This document shows, piece after piece, positions 1 through 10,730 of a stretch of DNA of 64,000 nt. The DNA is taken from NCBI GenBank assembly GCA_015039365.1, contig WION01000095.1:62001-126000 (forward strand), written 5' to 3'. This DNA comes from Amanita rubescens. Taxonomy: Eukaryota; Basidiomycota; Agaricomycetes; Agaricales; Amanitaceae. Position numbers and translations under genes: made by a program. Numbering within the stretch: the first letter of the stretch is position 1; each line of letters opens with the position of its first letter. The notes under the pieces are model-generated. The model was not told the origin of the DNA. It saw only the letters and a list, made by a program, of their open reading frames with translations, and did not search any database.

Positions 1-3000
1 TCTCTTGAAATATCAATGGCAGGAATTGCTTGTGCGAGTAAGTAACTCAGAAAACCATTACCTTGCTCTTTAATGAGACATGACATTTCATTAATTTGAG
101 CATTGTGTAATGTTGAATAAAGTAATTTAACTTTATCAATATGTTGTCGTATTTTAGATCTAAGAGAATATCTGATTGTGACATCAAGTCTTGGATCAGA
201 TTTATCTTTTTCTTTAAGATCTTGAATCAATTCTCGAACAACATCTTGTTCTTCTGTAATTTCTTTTTCAATTTCTAATGGTGTTTTATTACCATAAGCA
301 TTGTCTTTCTGTATAACCGGTTTTCTAGATCTTTCAGATCTTCGAGTAGGTTCTACAGGTTTTTTAGCAGTTCCTTTGCCTTTTCCTTTAGTAGGTTTAT
401 CTTTAAGACTTTGTACAGGTAGATCTAATTCAACGCCTGTAGGTTGATCTAATTCAGCACCTTTGTCTTTTGAAGATGTATCTTTCTTTTCAAAGAAAGA
501 TTCTAATTTATCATCCCATTTAGTATCATCATCATCATTGTCTGATGAATCAGAACTTGAATGATTTTCAAAGTTGAAATCAAAGAAATCATCATCTGAA
601 TGCTGCTGTTCAGATGAAATATCTCCTTCATTATCTGGTTTACCATTAGAGATATTTTTATCTGAGTTTTCAGATTTATCCTGCTCAATAGGCCTGATAG
701 GGTCCAAGTTTTTTGTATAATTTTCATCTTGAGGTTTGGCTCTTGGAAATTTGGTTTCATCAAATTCAGCTTGGGTGGATACTCGAAGTTGATTTGTATT
801 TGTCATGAAGCGGTATGCTTTCGCATTCGGTTCGTATCCAATAAAGGTCATTATTTCAGACCTTGGTGTTAATTTATTTTCGCGCGATTCATGTGGGATA
901 AATACCCAAGCTTTAGATCCGAATATCTTAAAGTAAGAAACATCAGGTTTCTTTCCAGTAAGATTTTCAACAGGGGTCTTCCATTTGGTTCGTCTAAGTG
1001 GAGTACGATTATAAACATGTACGGCAGTTTCGATCGCAAAGTTCCACCAAGATTGAGGGCATGAAGCATGTAATCTCAATGCTTCACTCTTTTCCCAAAG
1101 TGTTCTATTCATGCGTTCAACCTTTCCATTTTGTTGATGTATATATGGAGTAGATTTTTCATGAATGATTCCTACATCAATTAAGTAATCTTGTATGTTT
1201 GTGGACATAAATTCGCCCCCTCGATTGGAACGAACGATTTTTATGTTATATCCATATTGGTTGTATATTTGTTTGTGCCAACCTTCAAATACTACAGCGA
1301 CGTTAGACTTTTTCTGTAATGGTTTTACCCATACATGTGATGTACAATCATCAAATATTACAAGTAAATATTTCTGTTTATGATAAGATTGTATTGGAAA
1401 AGTCATCAAGTCACAGTGTATACGTTCAAAGGGTTGGGTAGCACGTTTTTCTGAAAGAGGAAAGCTTTGTGAAACAGCTTTTCCTTTTAGACAACCGTTA
1501 CAAGGTTCTAAGTCTTTAGGAATTGTTAAGGGAGGGAAACCCTCTAAGTTTTTAGAGCCTAATTTCAATATTTGTTGGCTAGGATGACCCATCCGTTGAT
1601 GCCAAATTTCATATCCAACAACATTAATAGTGGTCATCATTAATTTATAATTTGAAGGTTTAATAATTTGACCTTCTGTCCACATTAATGTTTCGTTACC
1701 ATCTCCTGGAAATCCTTCCAGTGATGCGTTTTCAGAGCCTTCTCTATAGAAAGAAATCCTATCATTATCTTGTTTTGCAATAAAACCTTGTTTACACAAT
1801 GTTCCATTGCTTATTAGTCGTAGTGTGGCACTTGGCATATGGAGGACCGGATAAAGTTTCAATCTTGAAACCGAACCATTTTTAAGAGTGTGATCCAAAA
1901 TCACAGTCCCTATACCTAATATATCTGCTTGATTATCAGCTGTAAATACTGAAGTAGGAACTTCATATTTTTTATAGCTGACAAAATCTTCTAAGTGTGC
2001 GGTAAAATGATGTGATGCACCTGAGTCACACATCCATATTGTAAGTCCTTTATTATTTTTATAACATTCAGGACATTTGCAAGAAAGTGATTTATCACAG
2101 AGTTGACTATATGGGTTTTGAAGATGTCCAATGTTTATTACATTAGCATATCTTTCATTTAATTCACTTAAAGTTTGATCATAAAGTTCATCTATATGAT
2201 TCTGATCATAAAGACGAGCTATTCTTTGATGATTACTTAAGTTTTCACGCATATTGGCATCAAAATAATATAAATTTCGAAGATCTGTAGATCTTCTTGG
2301 TGTAGGGTATACAATCGGTACATTAGATGGTATTACCGGTACAGTTTCAATAGTACGATTAGTTGGATAATCGTATGAATTGAAAAAATCTTCATAAGGC
2401 GTAATAGGCCTTGTTGGGATTTGAGATGATGCCATAGATTCTGGAGCCGTATGGTAAACAGAATCTTGATCAGATTGGTAAAAGTAATTTAAATCTGATG
2501 AACTTACAGATTCTGGTCGGAGGGATACAGTGTCATGGTCATTTACCATCCCTCTCAACATATTTTGTAAGTGTTCTAAAGTGCGTGCATTAGTATTCAT
2601 TCTTCGAGCTTCCAAATTAGCTCGTCGAACTTGATCCATATAATATTGTCTGGTATGTACATACCACCAACTTATTTCTTCATCATCAAAGGAACCAGGC
2701 ATTGGTCCTTCAGGCTCCTCATCGGTATAAAGTCCTTCATACCCTGAAGAATTGGCCTCAGATTGATGTGATTCATTATCTGTTTGATTTCCTTCATTAT
2801 CGGTTTGATGATGGGATATACTAGAGGAAGCAAAGATAGGACTAGCAAGATCGTCCAAACTTTGAGTATCCTTAGTATCTGCAAATATTGCAGAATCAAA
2901 GATATCAGAGTAGTCCGTTGATTCAGTTCGTACTTTTTGTACATCTCTGGATACAGAATCTCCCGAATCTTCGGATATCTCATCAATTCTCCCCATGAAG

Positions 3001-4184
3001 TCGTTCGTGGGAACCGCACGAGTACCTTTGTACTTGTAAATCTTGGGGACAAATTCTTCATCAAAATCTGTCATTACCTGATCTCCAATTCTGGCAATCA
3101 GAGGTAAAGATGCTGATGTCGAAGATGCCATAGCATGCCCAGAACCAAGTGTTGATTGAGCTGCTGTGCGAGCAGCAAGTTTATTCGCACGATTCTTTGC
3201 TTTAGCTGCCTTATTGCGCTCCCAATTTGGTCCTTTAGACTGATTAGGGACTTGACCAGCCCATTGGGGTCTAAAAGGAGTCTGAGATTGGCCAGGTGTA
3301 TGTTTTGGTCCATTAGATGGTCCACCTGTCGAAGTATGTTGTGTTGGGTTTCTTCGATTTCCCATTGGTTTTCTTCCACCTCTGCCTCGAAAGGATTTCC
3401 CACGATAGGAATTCCAAGGGGTGCGAGGTTGTCCTTGTTGCAATTGTTGGCGTGCCATATTTGCAACTACTTGAGAGTTAGAATGTTTATTCCCTCTCGT
3501 GACAACAGAAGTATTGGCATTGTTCCTGTTACCTTTCCTTCGGGACCATTCCTCAGATATGAGATTAAGGAATTCATCTACAGTGTCATCATCTGCGGAA
3601 TGTGCCAACAGATTTGCGACAAAGCTGTCCCATGAAGGAGGTAAGGCATGTAGGATCGTCATAATTTGCATTTTGACGGTTAAGGTTACACCTTGGTTTG
3701 ATACTCTATTAATCAAGTCCATAAGATGCGGAACTTGAGTGTTTGGATTGGAATTCTCTTTAAGTTTCCAATCGACAATTTGTCTATAGAGTCCAAACGT
3801 AGCAGCCAGACCTTGTTTACCAAATTTATCCTTTAGAGATTTCCAAAGGACTTCGGCTTTATCATTTTTATCGTCAACAAGGTGTACAAGATTAGGTGCT
3901 AGTTTTAAGGTAATGTAACCTTTAGCTTTCATATTGTCCTCTTTAAATTCGACGTATTCTTTGCGAATTTCTTTAAGGGTTTTTAATTGATCTGGCTTTA
4001 TGTCAGATGTCTTTATTGCCGCTTTTTCAGACGGTTCAAGATCTCTGGGCCAGTCAAGTTTAGGATCAATATGTGCACCAAGACCTTGACTGTTCAAGTA
4101 CGCAGTCATAAGTCTTTCGAATGCAAGCCAATTTGATCCGGTAAGAACAGGAACAATGGAGTTTATCGAATTGGAAGAAGACAT
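1..4184 (-). CDS. Copia Gag-Pol polyprotein, antisense copy, truncated by window edge
   Basis: Starts at 4184 and stays open to position 1, giving about 1394 codons: Gag, the protease (DSGAS), the HHCC/integrase region and the spacer before the reverse transcriptase. The rest is off window. Wherever I checked, the sequence is the reverse complement of 12183-16366. It carries the same Asn in place of the second integrase Asp (codon AAT, plus-strand position about 1224-1226), so this change is shared by both copies and is not a private mutation of either. Confidence 0.9.
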   Translation of the reverse strand, partial: MSSSNSINSIVPVLTGSNWLAFERLMTAYLNSQGLGAHIDPKLDWPRDLEPSEKAAIKTSDIKPDQLKTLKEIRKEYVEFKEDNMKAKGYITLKLAPNLVHLVDDKNDKAEVLWKSLKDKFGKQGLAATFGLYRQIVDWKLKENSNPNTQVPHLMDLINRVSNQGVTLTVKMQIMTILHALPPSWDSFVANLLAHSADDDTVDEFLNLISEEWSRRKGNRNNANTSVVTRGNKHSNSQVVANMARQQLQQGQPRTPWNSYRGKSFRGRGGRKPMGNRRNPTQHTSTGGPSNGPKHTPGQSQTPFRPQWAGQVPNQSKGPNWERNKAAKAKNRANKLAARTAAQSTLGSGHAMASSTSASLPLIARIGDQVMTDFDEEFVPKIYKYKGTRAVPTNDFMGRIDEISEDSGDSVSRDVQKVRTESTDYSDIFDSAIFADTKDTQSLDDLASPIFASSSISHHQTDNEGNQTDNESHQSEANSSGYEGLYTDEEPEGPMPGSFDDEEISWWYVHTRQYYMDQVRRANLEARRMNTNARTLEHLQNMLRGMVNDHDTVSLRPESVSSSDLNYFYQSDQDSVYHTAPESMASSQIPTRPITPYEDFFNSYDYPTNRTIETVPVIPSNVPIVYPTPRRSTDLRNLYYFDANMRENLSNHQRIARLYDQNHIDELYDQTLSELNERYANVINIGHLQNPYSQLCDKSLSCKCPECYKNNKGLTIWMCDSGASHHFTAHLEDFVSYKKYEVPTSVFTADNQADILGIGTVILDHTLKNGSVSRLKLYPVLHMPSATLRLISNGTLCKQGFIAKQDNDRISFYREGSENASLEGFPGDGNETLMWTEGQIIKPSNYKLMMTTINVVGYEIWHQRMGHPSQQILKLGSKNLEGFPPLTIPKDLEPCNGCLKGKAVSQSFPLSEKRATQPFERIHCDLMTFPIQSYHKQKYLLVIFDDCTSHVWVKPLQKKSNVAVVFEGWHKQIYNQYGYNIKIVRSNRGGEFMSTNIQDYLIDVGIIHEKSTPYIHQQNGKVERMNRTLWEKSEALRLHASCPQSWWNFAIETAVHVYNRTPLRRTKWKTPVENLTGKKPDVSYFKIFGSKAWVFIPHESRENKLTPRSEIMTFIGYEPNAKAYRFMTNTNQLRVSTQAEFDETKFPRAKPQDENYTKNLDPIRPIEQDKSENSDKNISNGKPDNEGDISSEQQHSDDDFFDFNFENHSSSDSSDNDDDDTKWDDKLESFFEKKDTSSKDKGAELDQPTGVELDLPVQSLKDKPTKGKGKGTAKKPVEPTRRSERSRKPVIQKDNAYGNKTPLEIEKEITEEQDVVRELIQDLKEKDKSDPRLDVTIRYSLRSKIRQHIDKVKLLYSTLHNAQINEMSCLIKEQGNGFLSYLLAQAIPAIDISR

Positions 4185-4376
4185 TTTCTTACTTTGGTTA
4201 AGTTTGTTTAAAATCTAAGAAGATTTTTCGTAAGAAAAGGTTCAAATAATAATAAGGCATAAGAATATATGTGATGATGTAATATCCGTCCTGATTTCTT
4301 AAGCTTAATGTCGTTCATGTCAGAAATGACAAGAATATAGTATTTTTACTATCTAGTGTTAATACTAGAAAGTAAA

Positions 4377-5636
4377 CTAGGGAATATCTTTTTTACACGT
4401 CCTTTCAGGTATGTAATATCGAATTTCCGTCACAGGGTTAGATGCGAATCTAGCCCTCCTATTGTCTCTATCATCGACAAGTTTGTCGAAAATAGATTCT
4501 TTAGGTAATTTTATGTGAGGAAAGTCTTTATACCGTCCGGGAAGCCTTCCAGTTTCCTGCCATATTCCCATGTCATTACTATATTCGTCAACAACCCTTT
4601 TCACTTCGGTTCCCTCTTGATTTGAAGGAAACACTCCAGCCGCTCTGCTTTGGGCTCGAGTTTTAGATACGATATATCCCCAACTTGCAATGTTGGGGGC
4701 ACATCTACTCCAGGTAGGTGTTGTTGACTTTCGCCATCCTTTTTGTTCTGTATTACGTTTTAGTTGGGTCTTATATACATTAAAAGGTGTATTTACCTTT
4801 CCTTTTTTGTATATTTGAGTGATCTCCTCCGGAAGAGGAATTCTGCCCCTTTCGTCAGATGCGATGCCAAGGAAATGTTGGCGGTACGCATCCGAATCCA
4901 AAGCATTAGGGATATTCGTCTTATTTTTCCATTGACGATTACCCTTATGCCAGTCGTTTTTGGTGACTGGCCTGAATTGGACATGGGCATTGTTTGGTGG
5001 TCCATAGGACCACTCTTCCGGTTTAGTGTTGTGGATCCAAGGTGATCCACGATCTTTGCTATATCGCCAACCTTCGTTGACGATAACAGGTCGTCCTTGT
5101 GGACGAGAGACTGGCCCAACAGCCTTCGCGGCCTTGGCGTATGAGACTGTTGGGCTCCGCATTGATTTGGGAGCCGTCGGGACTCCTTTATAGTCGAAGA
5201 CGACTTTTTGTACACAGCGGTGTACATGGTGTATCGCATCGGGATGCGAACAGTGGCAGCCCTTTGCTGCATGAGGCATATATGGGCGCGAGCCCATGGG
5301 AACAGGATACTTTTTATAGTTCCTATTTAGCCTCACAGCTTGAGGCGCAGAAGTCGGAACAGGAAAACGTAATGAAGGTACCATTTCTGGTACCTGTGCC
5401 TTTGCAGGCGGCGGCGAATTCTTTGGTAAGGCCCTAACGGGGGCCTGGAGATGCCGGGTGCCAGAGCCGGGCAAATTGTTCAGGGTAGTCCGAGAGGGGA
5501 CTGTCCTCAAAGAAATCGGAGTGCCAAGGGCACCGCCAGCAGAAGACAACGGCGAGAAAGAGTTTACAAACGACATTTTTATATAAATTGAAAAAATTGA
5601 TTTTAAAATTTTGCTGAAATCAGGAGGTTTAATCAT
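4377..5636 (-). CDS. Copia accessory ORF (unknown protein), antisense copy
   Basis: A 419-codon ORF whose translation is identical to the sense-copy ORF at 10731-11990, so the reading frame is preserved in both copies. It lies between the long leader and the Gag-Pol ORF, in the same orientation. The protein is basic, with a Ser/Pro-rich N-terminal third and a Cys/His cluster near residues 127-142. I recognise no known domain. The alternative start at the in-frame Met 20 codons in (5576) has a better A-rich context. Confidence 0.8.
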   Translation of the reverse strand: MIKPPDFSKILKSIFSIYIKMSFVNSFSPLSSAGGALGTPISLRTVPSRTTLNNLPGSGTRHLQAPVRALPKNSPPPAKAQVPEMVPSLRFPVPTSAPQAVRLNRNYKKYPVPMGSRPYMPHAAKGCHCSHPDAIHHVHRCVQKVVFDYKGVPTAPKSMRSPTVSYAKAAKAVGPVSRPQGRPVIVNEGWRYSKDRGSPWIHNTKPEEWSYGPPNNAHVQFRPVTKNDWHKGNRQWKNKTNIPNALDSDAYRQHFLGIASDERGRIPLPEEITQIYKKGKVNTPFNVYKTQLKRNTEQKGWRKSTTPTWSRCAPNIASWGYIVSKTRAQSRAAGVFPSNQEGTEVKRVVDEYSNDMGIWQETGRLPGRYKDFPHIKLPKESIFDKLVDDRDNRRARFASNPVTEIRYYIPERTCKKDIP

Positions 5637-6794
5637 CACATAGTTCTTTGGATAAGATAAAAAGAAAGGAATGGGCGTTCAGAGCCTTCAGCCCTTACTA
5701 ATCCCAGAAAACAGATAATTTGTACGCAAATTGGATGTTTTTGGCACAAGTTTCGCACATCATTGTTTCTTCTTGTCATGCATGTTGAATTTGGTACTAA
5801 TCGTTATGAAAGGTGTTATATTAACCAAGATCTATGTCACATTGGTATCCACTTCGATGTTTTTAGCATCTAATAACGCAGTAATAATATTTGCGTGGGA
5901 TATGATCCAATGTAGGTAAGAATAGCCAACCTAAGCTTCTGACAATAGATTAAAGACTCGGGGATCGGCCCTTGTCCCTTCTTAAACGATCAAATGATAA
6001 CCGTTTAATCTCTGGAATAACCATAACGATAACGACTGCATTCCCAAATGCATGAGATAAGTCCATCACTTAGATGGTCTATGGGGTCTCAATCCCCCAC
6101 TAGACATGTATGTACAAGTATTTTAAGAATTAATCTAGACACCGCTGGGTTACAGCTGAGTGTTTTCCTAATCTAGAGAAGTCCCTAAGGGCGCATTCTC
6201 GATAGGCAGAGTGTACGGTCCACAATGAGACCTCATCTCACCCCTTATACTAGAATCTATTATTTACTTGTACATATATTAGGTATTTTACAGGATCGAA
6301 AATCCTGATGATGGTATAGCGTGGTTCAATACGTCCAATCACATCACACTGCCCAAGCGGAATACAGTGTGGGACGTTACCCTTTTATACGGTAGGTAAT
6401 AACCGGTGAAGTTCACACTTCACAAGTGAGCCAATTTCTATTGACGCAGTAATGGTCCACTGCGAGATTTTTAAGGCGATCTAGGCCGGTTTTTAACGTC
6501 ATCCAAGACTGTCCCTTGTACAGGGATACTCGTAATTTAGACCGCTGAGTAATTAACGGGGTCCCCTTAGCCCTGGGTCCGGGCGTATACAATCCAGGTA
6601 AGCGGATGACTCTGAGTCTATCCCTCACTTCCCAGAAGGGTTAGCCAAGTGCGGTGACTAATCTAACAAGAAAATGAAAACCACACTGGGCGCCTCGCCC
6701 AGTTACCTTTGTTTTACCTTTTCTCTCCGTCAATGACTTGAGAGTGTGCGTCGCTTGGCTTCACAACCAATAGCGCCAAAGGCGTCTGGTTTCG

Positions 6795-6806
6795 GGGCCC
6801 ATAACC
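6795..6806 (-). promoter_or_regulatory. Primer-binding site, antisense copia element
   Basis: Reads GGTTATGGGCCC on the minus strand, immediately inside the 5' LTR. It is complementary to the anticodon stem-loop of initiator tRNA-Met, as in the sense copy at 9561. Confidence 0.75.
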
Positions 6807-7511
6807 TGTTGAAACTAGGGGTAACAAGTCCCTAGCGAGCAGCGCAGTCTAGTACATGGAATGTACTACTTACCGAGTGTGGTGTGGAGTTGTTAAGAGC
6901 TTACTGGAGCTGGGGCTCAACAGTAGACAGTAGAGAGGATAATAGGATAAGGATTGACGCTACTAGAGTACAGTTTATATACTACTAAAATACAAATAAG
7001 TACAAAGAGTCTTATCAGTATGAGTCAAAGGTATTTGACTCATAAGGCGTCATTCCACAGCAATGCACAGCTATTGTATAGCAATGCATAGCTTTGCGCA
7101 GCACTTGACTCATCAATTATATTGACTGACTCATCACATTATCAATCTTCAATGTGATAGGTTGATAACCATAACGTATATATGTCTTTTATTCTCATGT
7201 CAACATATATTCACATCATCAATAGTTCCACTATTATGATTGGATGATCTTATGAGAATATCGCTAGGATATTCTCATGTCAGAGTATGTTCTCATCATC
7301 AATCATCCACTATTATGATTGGTAGATGAGTATGAGAATATGTCGAATATATTCTCATGTCAATATATTATCTCACACTCAATCATCCACTATTATGATT
7401 GGTTGAGAGACGAGTAAGTAACTGAGCGTTATTACATTAGTTAGTGTAAACTAATGATATCACTTATATTTACTATATACTGTATGTATATTGTATATTA
7501 TAAGTTCAACA
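6807..7511 (-). repeat. 5' LTR of antisense copia element
   Basis: A 705-bp LTR that, read on the minus strand, starts TGTTGAAC and ends GTTTCAACA. It matches the LTRs at 8856-9560 and 18144-18848 by eye. Confidence 0.95.
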
Positions 7512-7516
7512 TTGTT
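7512..7516. repeat. Target-site half (TTGTT = AACAA complement)
   Basis: Five bases next to the antisense LTR. Their partner, AACAA, lies not at the other end of the same copy but beside the 3' LTR of the sense copy (18849-18853). Confidence 0.8.
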
Positions 7517-8850
7517 GTCATCATAGCGCGCCGCATAGAAGTTGCAGGCAGAGCTGGTCGCCTCGTGGTTTTCGCCACAGTTTATGCATGTTGGGCTGCA
7601 CGGTTGGCCCGTTTTGCACGAAGTGCACTGGCCAGAGTGAGAGATGGTGGCGTGGTTGCCTCCACACCGTGCACATGTCGCTTGCTGAGATCGGCACCAG
7701 TAGGCAGGGTGGCCCCACCTCATGCACGTGGTGCATTGCTTGGCGCCGTTCTTGACAATCCAAGGGAGGCATCGGCGTGGGCCGCATGAGAAATGTATGG
7801 TCGTGTTCAAGAGCTTTTTACCCAGTGACCCTTGGGCATCGTCTGCCACCCCCACGAGGACAACTGCAGTGAGACCCTTTTTTTGCCCCCTCGGGGTGAT
7901 GAACTTTGGTCGCTCGACGAAGTGGATGTCGGCCCAGGCTGGGTGGGATCTTATCTCGTTTTCGAGGTCGTAGCCTTTCGTCTGCTTCTGTGCCATCAAA
8001 ATTTACTGTCGGGACGGCCGCAAACTTCAGGAGGGTGGTGGGTGGGCGATTGGTAACAGTTACTGTATCATCATCCAGAGAATTGGCTGCTTTCTTCAGG
8101 AGTTCTGTGATTGTATCGTCGAGAGGGCTATTGCACTGGATTACGAGGGTTCCGCGCATGGACCATTTGACGGAGGCGATTGGGTTTGTCTTTACGTGGT
8201 TTAGCTCCTGGGGGCTGGCCGTGGCGTTGACAGCGTTGACTATAGATTGTGCGAGAAGGTTGCCGGTCTGGGACCTGAGGGTGTCGGTTTTAGTGTTCTT
8301 GCCCAAGGAGATGTGAAGCTCTGTGCTTCTGGTGCCACGTATTGTTGGACGGTGAGGGGGCTTGCCTGCGGGCGGGCGCTTGTTCTGGACAACAGTCCAA
8401 GGGTTTTCGGAGTCTATGCGGGCTATGTTAGCGTACGTTTTTGGCGGTGAGGAGGGATAAGGCTTAGTCCCGGGCTGGGGGCCCCTGGCGTTTTTGCGCC
8501 GTTCTTCAATATCCTTGCTTGTTTTTGTGTAGGCTGCGCGAATGTCTCTATCGATGTCTGCCAGGGTGCGGGCCATCCGTTCTTTGGCTTCATTGGTCGG
8601 GCCATTTGCGAGGGGAGGGGCAAAGGGATTGGATCGCCTACTTTGCTGGTTTGCGTTCGGGGGCCGTCTCGCGTCATCGTCTACTACAGCAGTGAAGAGG
8701 ACACGGCACCCTTCATCGTCCTTAGGATGGCACACGACAATCGGCTCGATGCGCCAGCGATTTTCTGGGACCACAGCAACTGGCACACTTTGTTAAAGCG
8801 CCGGATACTTTGAAAGCGTCGTGATGTGACGACATGACGTTCAGCAACCT

Positions 8851-8855
8851 GCAAG
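8851..8855. repeat. Target-site half GCAAG left of sense copia element
   Basis: Flanks the 5' LTR of the sense copy and does not match AACAA on its 3' side. The mismatch is the signature of recombination between two insertions. Its partner (CTTGC) is predicted beside the off-window end of the antisense copy. Confidence 0.7.
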
Positions 8856-9560
8856 TGTTGAACTTATAATATACAATATACATACAGTATATAGTAAATA
8901 TAAGTGATATCATTAGTTTACACTAACTAATGTAATAACGCTCAGTTACTTACTCGTCTCTCAACCAATCATAATAGTGGATGATTGAGTGTGAGATAAT
9001 ATATTGACATGAGAATATATTCGACATATTCTCATACTCATCTACCAATCATAATAGTGGATGATTGATGATGAGAACATACTCTGACATGAGAATATCC
9101 TAGCGATATTCTCATAAGATCATCCAATCATAATAGTGGAACTATTGATGATGTGAATATATGTTGACATGAGAATAAAAGACATATATACGTTATGGTT
9201 ATCAACCTATCACATTGAAGATTGATAATGTGATGAGTCAGTCAATATAATTGATGAGTCAAGTGCTGCGCAAAGCTATGCATTGCTATACAATAGCTGT
9301 GCATTGCTGTGGAATGACGCCTTATGAGTCAAATACCTTTGACTCATACTGATAAGACTCTTTGTACTTATTTGTATTTTAGTAGTATATAAACTGTACT
9401 CTAGTAGCGTCAATCCTTATCCTATTATCCTCTCTACTGTCTACTGTTGAGCCCCAGCTCCAGTAAGCTCTTAACAACTCCACACCACACTCGGTAAGTA
9501 GTACATTCCATGTACTAGACTGCGCTGCTCGCTAGGGACTTGTTACCCCTAGTTTCAACA
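8856..9560 (+). repeat. 5' LTR, sense copia element
   Basis: 705 bp, TGTTGAAC...GTTTCAACA, with the usual TG...CA ends. It contains three ~80-bp internal repeats and a TATA-like box. Confidence 0.96.
8964..9394 (+). promoter_or_regulatory. LTR promoter region: three CCAAT-centred repeats and a TATA box
   Basis: The LTR repeats a block beginning CCAATCATAATAGTGGA three times (at about 8965, 9045 and 9124), spaced about 80 bp. Each is followed by a TTGACATGAGAATA-like or CTGACATGAGAATA-like segment. TATATAAA at about 9386 is a plausible TATA box. The layout suggests upstream activating repeats followed by the core promoter; that function is inference. Confidence 0.5.
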
Positions 9561-9572
9561 GGTTATGGGCCC
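9561..9572 (+). promoter_or_regulatory. Primer-binding site for half tRNA-iMet
   Basis: GGTTATGGGCCC directly follows the LTR. It is the complement of GGGCCCAUAACC, the anticodon stem-loop (CAU anticodon included) of eukaryotic initiator tRNA, not of the tRNA 3' CCA end. Drosophila copia and yeast Ty5 are known to prime from a half tRNA-iMet in this way. Confidence 0.75.
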
Positions 9573-10730
9573 CGAAACCAGACGCCTTTGGCGCTATTGG
9601 TTGTGAAGCCAAGCGACACACACTCTCAAGTCATTGACGGAGAGAAAAGGTAAAACAAAGGTAACTGGGCGAGGCGCCCAGTGTGGTTTTCATTTTCTTG
9701 TTAGATTAGTCACCGCACTTGGCTAACCCTTCTGGGAAGTGAGGGATAGACTCAGAGTCATCCGCTTACCTGGATTGTATACGCCCGGACCCAGGGCTAA
9801 GGGGACCCCGTTAATTACTCAGCGGTCTAAATTACGAGTATCCCTGTACAAGGGACAGTCTTGGATGACGTTAAAAACCGGCCTAGATCGCCTTAAAAAT
9901 CTCGCAGTGGACCATTACTGCGTCAATAGAAATTGGCTCACTTGTGAAGTGTGAACTTCACCGGTTATTACCTACCGTATAAAAGGGTAACGTCCCGCAC
10001 TGTATTCCGCTTGGGCAGTGTGATGTGATTGGACGTATTGAACCACGCTATACCATCATCAGGATTTTCGATCCTGTAAAATACCTAATATATGTACAAG
10101 TAAATAATAGATTCTAGTATAAGGGGTGAGATGAGGTCTCATTGTGGACCGTACACTCTGCCTATCGAGAATGCGCCCTTAGGGACTTCTCTAGATTAGG
10201 AAAACACTCAGCTGTAACCCAGCGGTGTCTAGATTAATTCTTAAAATACTTGTACATACATGTCTAGTGGGGGATTGAGACCCCATAGACCATCTAAGTG
10301 ATGGACTTATCTCATGCATTTGGGAATGCAGTCGTTATCGTTATGGTTATTCCAGAGATTAAACGGTTATCATTTGATCGTTTAAGAAGGGACAAGGGCC
10401 GATCCCCGAGTCTTTAATCTATTGTCAGAAGCTTAGGTTGGCTATTCTTACCTACATTGGATCATATCCCACGCAAATATTATTACTGCGTTATTAGATG
10501 CTAAAAACATCGAAGTGGATACCAATGTGACATAGATCTTGGTTAATATAACACCTTTCATAACGATTAGTACCAAATTCAACATGCATGACAAGAAGAA
10601 ACAATGATGTGCGAAACTTGTGCCAAAAACATCCAATTTGCGTACAAATTATCTGTTTTCTGGGATTAGTAAGGGCTGAAGGCTCTGAACGCCCATTCCT
10701 TTCTTTTTATCTTATCCAAAGAACTATGTG
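9573..10730 (+). other. Long untranslated leader of copia element
   Basis: About 1.16 kb with only short, unremarkable ORFs (the longest, 71 codons, is at 9739-9954). A GTAAGT-like donor inside the LTR (about 9493) means splicing of the leader is possible. Packaging and dimerisation signals would be expected here, but none can be named from sequence. Both differences seen between the two copies fall in this leader (9618 and 9997). Confidence 0.6.

Larger units (their letters stand above)
1..7511 (-). mobile_element. Ty1/copia LTR retrotransposon, antisense copy (3' part off window)
   Basis: This is the mirror image of the element at 8856-18848: every position x pairs with 16367-x. It contains the 5' LTR, primer site, leader, accessory ORF and the first ~1394 codons of the polyprotein, then runs off the left edge. 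I compared the arms by eye and by the identity of many short translated frames. I saw two single-base differences, both in the leader (6370 versus 9997, and 6749 versus 9618). The right boundary is at the LTR terminus, followed by TTGTT at 7512-7516, the complement of the AACAA found at 18849-18853. The near-identity means very recent duplication or gene conversion. Confidence 0.95.
7512..8855 (-). pseudogene. Tad-like non-LTR element ORF1, inverted and frameshifted segment
   Basis: Minus-strand coding matter for a non-LTR retrotransposon ORF1 (Gag-like, nucleic-acid-binding) protein. The upstream part (about 8786-7985) reads in one frame. The downstream part (about 7999-7512) reads in another and carries three Cys/His knuckles, the first being CTTCMRWGHPAYWC (CX2CX4HX4C). 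The frames cross near 7970-7990, so one base has been gained or lost. Near 8787-8838 a further frame break separates a possible Met start from the body. The 3' end abuts the copia LTR. Its reading frame continues perfectly, after removal of one AACAA, into 18849-18965 on the opposite strand. It is therefore the detached, inverted front half of the element whose ORF2 is at 18965-22849. Confidence 0.88.
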
